This document shows positions 1-7,191 of a DNA stretch of 7,381 nucleotides, piece by piece (position 1 is the first letter of the stretch; each line of letters begins with the position of its first letter). The position numbers were made by a program, and so were the translations under genes. Origin of the DNA: Planctomycetota bacterium (lineage in GTDB: Bacteria; Planctomycetota; Phycisphaerae; UBA1845). Under the pieces are notes generated by a model. That model worked only from the letters and a program-made list of their open reading frames with translations. It did no database searches and had not been told where the DNA came from. The stretch covers positions 1 through 7,381 of the forward strand of contig JADFRO010000142.1 of the NCBI GenBank assembly GCA_022561255.1, in the 5' to 3' direction.

Positions 1-2
1 CT

Positions 3-785
3 CCAGATCCACCGGCGGCTGTTTCCGCTGCGGCACCCGCACCGGCGGTGGCGGCAAAAGCGCCCAGCGCAGCGCCGCAGACTTCCATGGCCGGCGCCCC
101 CGATCCGGCGATCGCCGCGTTGCTGCGCGCAACCACGGCACGTGGTGGGAATGCCGGGATTCTTCGCCGTGGCGAATCGATGTCCGACGACGCGGAGGCC
201 TGGAGTCGCAAGGCTGCCAAGGATCTGCCGCCGGACGCAAGGCAGGCGAAAGTGCTGGAGGCGGCAAGGAAAGCTCGCAAAGACCCGGACTCAGGTCGTC
301 GTGAGTTCACCGGTAGCGTCGCCCTTGTCACGGGATGGGTTGCGTTCGGTCTCGGAACCGGCGTTGCGGTCGGGCCCGCTTTTGCTCGATTCATGATGCC
401 CAACGTGCTGGAGGAGCCCGACCCGCGAATTCGCGTTGGGAAGATTCAGCGCTACACCGAGATGGAACCCGGGGACGTCAACGAAGACTACAAGCCCCAG
501 GGCATCTGGATGATCCGCGAAGAGGGGCGGATCGCGGCGCTCAGCATCATCTGCACGCACCTTGGCTGCATTCCCAACTGGCTGCCTAACGATCGAAAGT
601 TCAAGTGCCCGTGTCACGGCAGCGGATACAAACCGAACGGAATCAACTTCGAGGGGCCAACGCCGCGACCGCTCGAGCGTTTCAAGGTGTTTCTGGAAGA
701 TGGCCTTGTCATTGTGGACAAGAGCAAGAAGTTCCAGTTTGAGCTGGGTCAGTGGGATCTACCGGGAAGCTACTTGCTAACGTAG
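3..785 (+). CDS. qcrA: Rieske [2Fe-2S] protein of a cytochrome bc-type complex, 5' end open
   Basis: This is the iron-sulfur subunit that takes one electron from quinol at the Qo site and passes it to a c-type heme outside the membrane. Residues are counted from the GTG at 48. Both cluster boxes are intact: CTHLGC (Cys169, His171, Cys174) and CPCHGSGY (Cys187, Cys189, His190). Cys169/His171/Cys187/His190 should bind the cluster and Cys174/Cys189 form the disulfide. Ser192 and Tyr194, which raise the potential in known Rieske proteins, are present. A twin-arginine motif (GRREFT, residues 83-88) directly precedes the single membrane segment at about 87-112, fitting Tat export. The frame has no stop back to the window edge, and the sequence before GTG48 is Ala/Pro-rich like that after it, so the true start may lie upstream. 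ATG at 180 (MSDDAEAW) is a shorter alternative without a clear ribosome site. The family assignment is very secure; the start is not. Cytochrome b follows 46 bp downstream. Confidence 0.5.
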   Translation, partial: PDPPAAVSAAAPAPAVAAKAPSAAPQTSMAGAPDPAIAALLRATTARGGNAGILRRGESMSDDAEAWSRKAAKDLPPDARQAKVLEAARKARKDPDSGRREFTGSVALVTGWVAFGLGTGVAVGPAFARFMMPNVLEEPDPRIRVGKIQRYTEMEPGDVNEDYKPQGIWMIREEGRIAALSIICTHLGCIPNWLPNDRKFKCPCHGSGYKPNGINFEGPTPRPLERFKVFLEDGLVIVDKSKKFQFELGQWDLPGSYLLT

Positions 786-831
786 GTCTCGCGGGAATGG
801 AAACTTCGGCTTAACGAGGGATCGTAGGCAC

Positions 832-1611
832 ATGTTCGCACGCTTTGGGAATTGGGTTCGCGAGGGTCAAATCTGGGGTAGCGTTTTTCGGCACGGTGTT
901 CCGCGCGACCGTCGCACGCGTGCGATGGCGATCCTTACCAACGTGTTTCTTCATCTGCACCCCGTGGCCGTACGTAAGAGCGGGATTCGACTGTCGTTCA
1001 CCTGGTGCATGGGCGGATTGACGTTCTTTCTGTTCCTCGTGGAGATCGTTACGGGTGTGTTGTTGATGTTTTACTACCGCCCGACGGTCGAATACGCCTA
1101 CTTCGACATCCAGGGACTGCGGGCCACGGTCACCCTGGGGCTCCAACGTGAGCTGCACCGGTGGGGTGCGCACGCGATGGTCATCACGATCTGGTTGCAC
1201 ATGCTTCGTGTGTTCCTGACCGGGAGTTACAAGCCGCCGCGCGAGTTCAACTGGAGCATCGGCGTCATTCTGCTGGTGTTGACGCTGTTGCTGTCGTTTA
1301 CGGGCTACCTGCTTCCGTGGGATCAGCTCGCGATGTGGGCGATCACGGTCGGCTCCAACATGGCCCGGGCGACCCCGGGCGTGGGGACGGAGGGTCCGCT
1401 TTCGTCGTTTATCCAGATCGGCGGCGTGCCGTTGGTCCATGCCGGCGACGACGCCCGGTTCGGTCTGCTCGCCGGAACGTTCGTGGGGCCCAACGCGTTG
1501 CTGCGATTCTACGTGCTCCACTGTGTGTTTATACCGGTTGTCGTGACGGTTCTGCTGGCCGTGCATTTTTGGCGGGTGCGAAAAGACGGTGGAATCAGCG
1601 GGCCTTTGTAG
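832..1611 (+). CDS. qcrB: Cytochrome b, N-terminal four-helix subunit (cytochrome b6 type)
   Basis: This 259-residue integral membrane protein carries the two b hemes that move electrons across the membrane from Qo to Qi. Four membrane helices are visible: A about 54-80, B about 108-130, C about 141-161 and D about 226-248. Heme ligands are His109 and His123 in helix B (LHRWGAH...LH) and His230 and His245 in helix D. The helix D pair has 14 residues between ligands, as in cytochrome b6, rather than 13 as in mitochondrial-type cytochrome b. The protein ends RKDGGISGPL, much like the b6 C-terminus, so the split is natural and not a frameshift. Cys59 (TWCMGG) aligns with the b6 cysteine that binds heme ci. 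Start: the first ATG, with a modest GAGGG at 816-820. The loop between helices C and D is longer than in b6. The third gene supplies the missing C-terminal helices. Confidence 0.5.
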   Translation: MFARFGNWVREGQIWGSVFRHGVPRDRRTRAMAILTNVFLHLHPVAVRKSGIRLSFTWCMGGLTFFLFLVEIVTGVLLMFYYRPTVEYAYFDIQGLRATVTLGLQRELHRWGAHAMVITIWLHMLRVFLTGSYKPPREFNWSIGVILLVLTLLLSFTGYLLPWDQLAMWAITVGSNMARATPGVGTEGPLSSFIQIGGVPLVHAGDDARFGLLAGTFVGPNALLRFYVLHCVFIPVVVTVLLAVHFWRVRKDGGISGPL

Positions 1612-1656
1612 CGTACGGATCGCTGGGATTCGGGAAAACCAACACGGCGCAATTCA

Positions 1657-2787
1657 ATGATGTCATCGCTCTTAGCAGCTGGTTCCATCTTCGACACGAT
1701 CAAGGACGGCATTAATGCGCTCTGCCAGCCGCACTGGTTCTTGATCCTTTCGGTGGTTGCTCTGATCGTGTTCCTGCTTGGCTACCGCCGATTCACCAAG
1801 CCGGTCTTCGCGATTCCGTTCGCGGCCGTCTGCATCGTATTCTTCCTTGCGAGTTGCCTCGACCCGAACTTCGTGGAGATCGTTAAGAAGGCGGACAACG
1901 TTCCGATCGTCATGATGATGTTCGCGGTTTCGTTCTTCCTTTGGTTGGCGTTCCGCCAAGCGGCGTTAAACGACGAAGCGACGGAGAACGGTCAGCCGCT
2001 GATCGAAGCGGGTGCGGATGACAAGGTTTTGGTTTGGCCGGACCTCGTCTATATCGAACTGATTGCGTTGGTTCTCTGTACGGCGTTTCTGGTAGTTTGG
2101 GCGATCGTGCTGCGAGCCCCGCTGGAGCAACCGGCGGACCCGAACGTCGCGCCGAATCCCGCCAAAGCGCCCTGGTACTTCCTTGGTCTGCAGGAAATGC
2201 TGGTCTACTTCGACCCGTGGCTCGCGGGTGTGGTCTTTCCGGGTCTGATCGTCGTGGGGCTGATCGCGATCCCGTACATGGACACGAACCCGCGCGGTAA
2301 TGGTTACTACACGTTCAAGGAGCGACCGTTTGCGATCACGACGTTCCTCTTTGGATTTTTGATTCTGTGGGTGGTGTTGATCATTTTCGGCACGTTCCTG
2401 CGTGGTCCGAACTGGAACTTCTTCGGTCCCTACGAGTATTGGGATCTGCACAGGCCGATGGCGCTGTTGAACACGGAGTTTCACGATCTGTTTTGGATCA
2501 CGCTCATGGGCCGCGCGCTGCCGACGGAGAGCTGGGCGTTTGTGCCCGGGTATATCATTCGGGAACTACCGGGGATTTTGCTCGTGGGCGCCTACTTCGT
2601 CTTGGGTCCACTCGTGCTGCGCATGTTGTTCTTCCGCAAGCTCTACTTGCAGATGGGCTTTGTTCGCTACGGCGTGATGTCGACCTTGATGCTGGTGATG
2701 ATGCTCATGCCCATCAAGATGGCTCTGCGGTGGACGCTGAACCTGCATTACATCGTGGGAATTACGGAGTGGTTCCTTAACGTCTGA
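1657..2787 (+). CDS. Cytochrome b C-terminal / subunit IV-like protein with extra helices
   Basis: This subunit completes cytochrome b and forms much of the quinol-oxidising Qo pocket. It is 376 residues long; plastid-type subunit IV (PetD) is about 160. Three hydrophobic helices come first (about 27-43, 49-67, 83-99), then the subunit IV core: helix E about 131-152, the Qo motif region, helix F about 190-207 and helix G about 226-247. Two further helices follow at about 304-324 and 335-355. Where bc complexes have PEWY, this protein reads APWY (171-174, in KAPWYFLGLQE), so the Qo glutamate is absent and Glu180 is a nearby acid. No CXXCH is present, so it is not the cytochrome c fusion seen in Bacillus QcrC. 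The start is one of two adjacent ATG codons (1657 or 1660), without a strong ribosome site. It lies 45 bp after cytochrome b and 53 bp before the multiheme gene. Confidence 0.5.
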   Translation: MMSSLLAAGSIFDTIKDGINALCQPHWFLILSVVALIVFLLGYRRFTKPVFAIPFAAVCIVFFLASCLDPNFVEIVKKADNVPIVMMMFAVSFFLWLAFRQAALNDEATENGQPLIEAGADDKVLVWPDLVYIELIALVLCTAFLVVWAIVLRAPLEQPADPNVAPNPAKAPWYFLGLQEMLVYFDPWLAGVVFPGLIVVGLIAIPYMDTNPRGNGYYTFKERPFAITTFLFGFLILWVVLIIFGTFLRGPNWNFFGPYEYWDLHRPMALLNTEFHDLFWITLMGRALPTESWAFVPGYIIRELPGILLVGAYFVLGPLVLRMLFFRKLYLQMGFVRYGVMSTLMLVMMLMPIKMALRWTLNLHYIVGITEWFLNV

Positions 2788-2840
2788 CGGTCCGGGGAAG
2801 CAAGTGCGGCGGCGGACGCCTCCGCGTGGATGATTAAGCG

Positions 2841-5800
2841 ATGCCGATTCCCGAACAACGTTTGTATCACCCCGAGCGGCTGAACCGATGGTTCGCCGTA
2901 AGCAGCATTCTGATGACCGCATCGATCCTGTGGATGATCGACGTGGACTACGACCGCCCGTGGAAGGAATTCCAGGACGACTACTTCGTCGGGAAAGCCG
3001 CCCTCGCCCACCTCGACTATCTGGACGCCACGCGAGAGGAACGTCGGGATGAGGTGGAGGAGGCGCGGAAGCGTCTGGCCGATACGCGAGAAATGGCTCG
3101 ACTGACGACGAGCACGAAGCACGCCGAACTCGTCGTGAATCTGGACAAGGCCGATCTTGCCTTCCGAATTGCCTCGGCTCCGTTTAGCAAGGCGGAGCAG
3201 GTTCTTGAGGTGACCAAGGACACTTACGAGCGGAGGCTGGGCGAGTTCGGTCCTGAGCACGCCAAGACCGTTGCTGCCCGCAGGCAGTTCCGTGAGGAAG
3301 AGGAAGAGCTCGAACGACTCCGGAAGGAATCGGAGCACTGGGAAGACACGCGCAAGCAAGTGCAGGTCGAACTCCGCGATCTTGATAAGCCGATCCGCGA
3401 CGCGGAAAAGACCCTAAACGATCTCGAAAAGGTAGCGGCGGACGCGCTTCAAAACGATCAGCAATACCGTGGTGTGCTCACGGACGACGGACTGCTGGGG
3501 GGGCTGCCGATCGTTCGTAGCGTCATCAACGCGCCGCTTTTTGACTTCGCTGCGCCGAAGAACACACCGGGGCATCATGAAATTAAGCAACTCGTCTTGT
3601 CCGACGTGCGTCAGCGGCTCAACTACATGGAGACCTATACCACCGACCGATGCACAACGTGTCACATCGCCATCGACGACCCTGAATTCTCCATGGAGAA
3701 GCTCGCGCAGAAACTCGAGCGATCCTTGCCCGGTGTTGACGAAGCGATGCTACGCCTGGGTCGCGACGCCCTCGGTTTTCCCAACGCTCCGACGCACGAA
3801 GCGAGCGGTACCCCCTTTCCTACGGGTGAGGTTACGGAGCACTGGGACGAGCTGACGGATGCGCAGCAAAAGGATTATTTCGAGGCTCTTCTTGCGGAAG
3901 TCAACACGTACCTTAAAGCCAGCGGTCGCAAGACGATCGAACTCGGTCAGCCGTTGCTGGCGCATCCCGACCTGGATCTGTTCGTCTCCGTCGATTCCGC
4001 CCATCCGATGGCCAAGATCGGCTGCACGGTTTGCCACGAAGGCAATCCGCAGGAGACCGACTTCGTCCAGGCGGCACACTCGCCCGCTACCCACGAAGTG
4101 CAGGAGCGCTGGGCTGACAAGTACTACATTCACATGCTCGGTGTCCCCAACATTACGTTCGAGACCGTCGCTCACTACTGGGACCGGACGATGCGCCTGC
4201 CTCAGTATACCGAGGCGGGTTGTGCGAAGTGTCACTCGCAGATTACGGACATCGATCGCTTCGCGGGCAAGCGTAAGGGCGCTCGAATCAATCTCGGACA
4301 GCACCTCTTCCTTGAGGTGGGGTGCATAAACTGTCACAACGTGGACGATCTGAAAGGATCGCGGCGCGTGGGGCCGGACCTGGCGCGCGTTGCGTTCAAA
4401 CTGACGCCGGGCTTTGTACAGCGATGGGCATATTTTCCACAGAAGTTTCGGCCATCGACGCGCATGCCGCACTTCTTTGAGCAAGAGAACAACAACGAAG
4501 GTAGTGATAACCAGTTCGATCCGCACCCCGTTCTGCGATCGCAAACCGAAGTTGCTGCGATCAGCAAGTATCTGTTCGCTGTCTCCACTGAGTTCGCCGT
4601 TTCCACCGAGTGGTATCCGGTTCTTCCGCCGGAGGGCGTTACCGGCGACGTCGAGCGTGGGCGAGAGCTCTTTCGTACGGCCGGCTGCCTGGCGTGTCAC
4701 TCGAATCTGGTGGAGTTCGGCGAGGAGTGGATCACGAAGGATCTGATCCACCGCGAGAGCCTGACCGCCGAGACCGCGCTCTACCGCTACAAGGGGATGA
4801 CCGCCGAGCAGCGTACGCGGTATGCAATGGAGCACTTCAGCACGAATACGGACACGTTCTTCTCTCCCGAAAAGACGCGCTTCGATGCGGAGCGTGACTA
4901 CAACCCGCCCTCGTTTAGCCGTTTCGCGCCGGAGCTGTCGGGTATCGGTTCCAAGGTGACGTCGGATTGGCTGTACTCGTGGCTGATCGAGCCGACGCAT
5001 TATGCGCCCGACACCAAGATGCCGAGCATGCGCCTGACGCCGGAGGAGGCTGCTGACATCGCAGCCTATCTCATGACGCTCAAGAACGAAGAGTTCGGGC
5101 AGACCGAATTCACGATGGACGCGGAGGCCTGGAAGATGGCCGACGATCAGATCTTCGCACTTCTCGCGTCGCAGCGATCGGAACGCCGTAGCCGTGCGAT
5201 CATGAAGGACGAGGGTCAGGAACTGACCAACATGATGGTCGCGCAGCTCGAGAAGCCCCTCAAGGGGCGGCAGGCGGCGTACGATCTTATCAGCGGCATG
5301 TCGCTGGAGGACAAAAAGCTTACGTTCCTGGGCAGCAAAATGATCGGGCACTACGGTTGCTACGCGTGCCACAACATTCCCGGGTTCGAGGAAACGACTC
5401 CGCCGGGCACCGACCTGAGTGGTTGGGCGGAAAAGCCGATCTCTCAGCTTGATTTTGCCTTTTACGAGCACGCCTTCCATCACATGCGCGAAGAGAAGGA
5501 GCACATCTACGGACAGGTGTATCAAGAAGGCGCGGAAGAGCTGAACTACTGGTCGCCCACGGACGATCGCACGAAGGAGCAGATCACGCATACACATGGT
5601 TCCTTTGCGAAACACAAAATGCTGAACCCGCGCATTTGGGATCGGGGGAAAATCAAGAAGCCTTACGACAAGCTGAAGATGCCCAACTACTATTTCTCCC
5701 AGGAGGAAGCCGAGGCACTTACGACCTATCTGCTATCGCGACTTCCGCCACGGGTAAGCGACAATCTACGCGTCAATTACAAGGAGGACGTGCTCGGTCC

Positions 5801-7019
5801 GATCGCCAAGGGACGGAGTCTGACGCGAGAGTTGAACTGCATCGGTTGCCATGAGATCGAGGACAACGCCCCGATGGTGCAGCAATACTTCCGGCGCACT
5901 TTGGATGGTGAAGAGGTATTCGACGTGACGAACGCTCCGCCGCTTCTGTGGGGTGAAGGTGCGAAGGTACAGCACAATTGGCTCCACCGGTTCCTGCAGC
6001 ACGTCGAAACGCTGCGACCTTGGTTGCAGGTACGCATGCCCAGTTACAACCTGACGGGCGAACAGGCGACGACGCTGGTAGAGTATTTCGCAGCCCTGAG
6101 TCAGTACGATTCGGCTACGCTCAAACAACTGCTCGATCCGGTCAACGCCCATCTCGTCGAGCGCCCCGAGTTGTCCGCGGACTGGTATCAGAAAGAGTCG
6201 CTGAAGGACAAGGCAGCAAGCCTTCGCCGCTGGGCCGTGGATCGTAAGCTCATGAGGCCGGGTGACATCGATCCGCTTTCGCTGTCACCGGAGCGACTTC
6301 GGTCGGCCCACGCCACACTTCTGGATCGCGTCGGGTTCTTACAGAAGCTCTACGACGTGAAGTACCCCTTCGTAGAGCCGGCTGGTCCGCTCGGCTCGCA
6401 GGAGCGGTTTGCACTCGGCGAGCGTTTTATCAACGACATGGGTTGTCTGAAGTGCCACGTGCTAGGCCCGATGTTGCCGGGCCCGGCTACCACCACGGCT
6501 GAGTTCGTGCAGGTCTACCGACTGGACGGCGTAACTGGGGAGGGAGACTCGGCGCGGGCGATTCTTAACGGCGAACCTTATGCGGTCGGTTCCGTCATCG
6601 ATGGCCACACGCTTGTCAGTGCCGAGAACGTTTTCTATGCGTCGGGCGACGTTGACACCAAGGCCGTGGTGGAAGGGCCCGACGGTAAGGGCGGGATCGA
6701 ACGCGTCCTGCTGATCGCGGCGAGTGCTCCGAATCTCGGGTTGACCAACCAGCGACTCCGCAGAAGCTGGGTGTTCGACTGGATGCTAGAGCCGCAGTTG
6801 ATTCAACCGGGCACGAAGATGCCCCAAAACTTCGCGGATGGGGTAAGCCCTTACGAAGGCGATCCGAATTACGTGGGTTTGAACAGTTTGGACCAGATGA
6901 ACCTTTTGGTTGACTACATGTTCGACGCGGGGGCGCGAAACTCCCGTATTCCGCTGCCTAAGATCGAGGCGGTGGCCGCAGACGACGAGTTCGGCGAGGA
7001 CGAGGAGTTTGAAGACTAG
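2841..7019 (+). CDS. Giant membrane-anchored octaheme cytochrome c of the Rieske/cytochrome b complex
   Basis: This 1392-residue protein very probably replaces cytochrome c1 as electron acceptor from the Rieske cluster. A short cytoplasmic N-terminus is followed by an uncleaved membrane anchor (about 17-34). A charged, Glu/Arg/Lys-rich coiled coil spans about 50-205. Eight CXXCH motifs begin at residues 271, 395, 461, 495, 616, 840, 1000 and 1202. Hemes 1-3 lie in a region I recall from multiheme cytochromes beside Rieske/cytochrome b genes (DRCTTCH, GCTVCHEG, CAKCH) and have no nearby Met-Pro motif. Hemes 4-8 each precede a class I-type ligand motif: Met542, Met727, Met947, Met1066 and Met1327, each followed by Pro. 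Domains 2, 3 and 5 have more than 100 residues between CXXCH and Met, longer than the compact class I fold. The C-terminus is acidic (DDEFGEDEEFED). The first ATG is chosen because YHPERLNRWF directly before the anchor looks like the family start. Heme attachment needs an export and maturation system not encoded here. Confidence 0.5.
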   Translation: MPIPEQRLYHPERLNRWFAVSSILMTASILWMIDVDYDRPWKEFQDDYFVGKAALAHLDYLDATREERRDEVEEARKRLADTREMARLTTSTKHAELVVNLDKADLAFRIASAPFSKAEQVLEVTKDTYERRLGEFGPEHAKTVAARRQFREEEEELERLRKESEHWEDTRKQVQVELRDLDKPIRDAEKTLNDLEKVAADALQNDQQYRGVLTDDGLLGGLPIVRSVINAPLFDFAAPKNTPGHHEIKQLVLSDVRQRLNYMETYTTDRCTTCHIAIDDPEFSMEKLAQKLERSLPGVDEAMLRLGRDALGFPNAPTHEASGTPFPTGEVTEHWDELTDAQQKDYFEALLAEVNTYLKASGRKTIELGQPLLAHPDLDLFVSVDSAHPMAKIGCTVCHEGNPQETDFVQAAHSPATHEVQERWADKYYIHMLGVPNITFETVAHYWDRTMRLPQYTEAGCAKCHSQITDIDRFAGKRKGARINLGQHLFLEVGCINCHNVDDLKGSRRVGPDLARVAFKLTPGFVQRWAYFPQKFRPSTRMPHFFEQENNNEGSDNQFDPHPVLRSQTEVAAISKYLFAVSTEFAVSTEWYPVLPPEGVTGDVERGRELFRTAGCLACHSNLVEFGEEWITKDLIHRESLTAETALYRYKGMTAEQRTRYAMEHFSTNTDTFFSPEKTRFDAERDYNPPSFSRFAPELSGIGSKVTSDWLYSWLIEPTHYAPDTKMPSMRLTPEEAADIAAYLMTLKNEEFGQTEFTMDAEAWKMADDQIFALLASQRSERRSRAIMKDEGQELTNMMVAQLEKPLKGRQAAYDLISGMSLEDKKLTFLGSKMIGHYGCYACHNIPGFEETTPPGTDLSGWAEKPISQLDFAFYEHAFHHMREEKEHIYGQVYQEGAEELNYWSPTDDRTKEQITHTHGSFAKHKMLNPRIWDRGKIKKPYDKLKMPNYYFSQEEAEALTTYLLSRLPPRVSDNLRVNYKEDVLGPIAKGRSLTRELNCIGCHEIEDNAPMVQQYFRRTLDGEEVFDVTNAPPLLWGEGAKVQHNWLHRFLQHVETLRPWLQVRMPSYNLTGEQATTLVEYFAALSQYDSATLKQLLDPVNAHLVERPELSADWYQKESLKDKAASLRRWAVDRKLMRPGDIDPLSLSPERLRSAHATLLDRVGFLQKLYDVKYPFVEPAGPLGSQERFALGERFINDMGCLKCHVLGPMLPGPATTTAEFVQVYRLDGVTGEGDSARAILNGEPYAVGSVIDGHTLVSAENVFYASGDVDTKAVVEGPDGKGGIERVLLIAASAPNLGLTNQRLRRSWVFDWMLEPQLIQPGTKMPQNFADGVSPYEGDPNYVGLNSLDQMNLLVDYMFDAGARNSRIPLPKIEAVAADDEFGEDEEFED
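4575..4610 (+). repeat. Tandem 18-bp coding repeat (FAVSTE twice)
   Basis: Inside the octaheme cytochrome, residues 579-584 and 585-590 both read FAVSTE. The two 18-bp copies differ at three positions, all third codon positions and all synonymous. The repeat sits just after class I domain 1, in the linker before heme 5. It could be an old in-frame duplication kept by selection, or chance. Confidence 0.5.
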
Positions 7020-7080
7020 CGCTTGTTTGGCGATGGTATGATCGACGGAACAGTTGGCAGGATTTCACAGGCATGGAGGA

Positions 7081-7125
7081 CGAGCGGTTGTGCGAACGGA
7101 GAGCCAAATCGGTTCGACACGCTCG
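7081..7125. other. Imperfect inverted repeat (possible hairpin) after the cytochrome operon
   Basis: Arms 7081-7097 and 7112-7125 can form 14 base pairs in three blocks (6, 3 and 5 bp) interrupted by a 2-nt and a 1-nt bulge on the 5' arm, with a 14-nt loop. It begins about 60 bp after the octaheme stop codon. No T-run follows, so it is not a standard intrinsic terminator. It could be an mRNA 3'-end stabiliser, an attenuating structure or chance. Confidence 0.5.
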
Positions 7126-7156
7126 CCGCTTGTATGGGAAGCGAAGTAAATTTGGC

Positions 7157-7185
7157 TTGCAATCGGGCCACCGATCGCATACAAG
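7157..7185 (+). promoter_or_regulatory. Candidate sigma70-like promoter for the last gene
   Basis: TTGCAA (7157-7162) and TACAAG (7180-7185) are separated by 17 bp, each matching the -35 and -10 consensus at 4 of 6 positions. The -10 box ends 45 bp before the ATG at 7231. The spacing is ideal but the matches are weak and promoter consensus in this organism is unknown, so confidence is low. A separate promoter would fit the 210-bp gap, much longer than the gaps inside the operon. Confidence 0.5.
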
Positions 7186-7191
7186 CCGCGT

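Noticed and set aside
811..1566. 251-residue open frame on the minus strand
   Set aside because: Antisense to cytochrome b; its His/Arg/Gln-rich composition is the reverse reading of membrane helices.
1597..1660. Possible frameshift splitting one cytochrome b gene in two
   Set aside because: The first half ends with the natural b6-type C-terminus (GISGPL) and the second has its own N-terminal helices before helix E, so the split is ancestral, not a sequencing error.
2812..2825. Five-bp inverted repeat (GCGGA/TCCGC) between subunit IV and the octaheme gene
   Set aside because: Too short, no T-run after it, and the gene arrangement argues against a terminator there.
2748..3359. 203-residue open frame on the minus strand crossing a gene junction
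   Set aside because: Antisense to the start of the octaheme gene and its coiled coil, where codon periodicity leaves the opposite strand open; no start signal or known motif.
3750..5615. 621-residue open frame on the minus strand
   Set aside because: It lies wholly antisense to the octaheme gene, whose eight heme motifs prove the + frame; its product is Arg/His/Leu-rich with no recognisable motif, typical of a GC-rich shadow frame.
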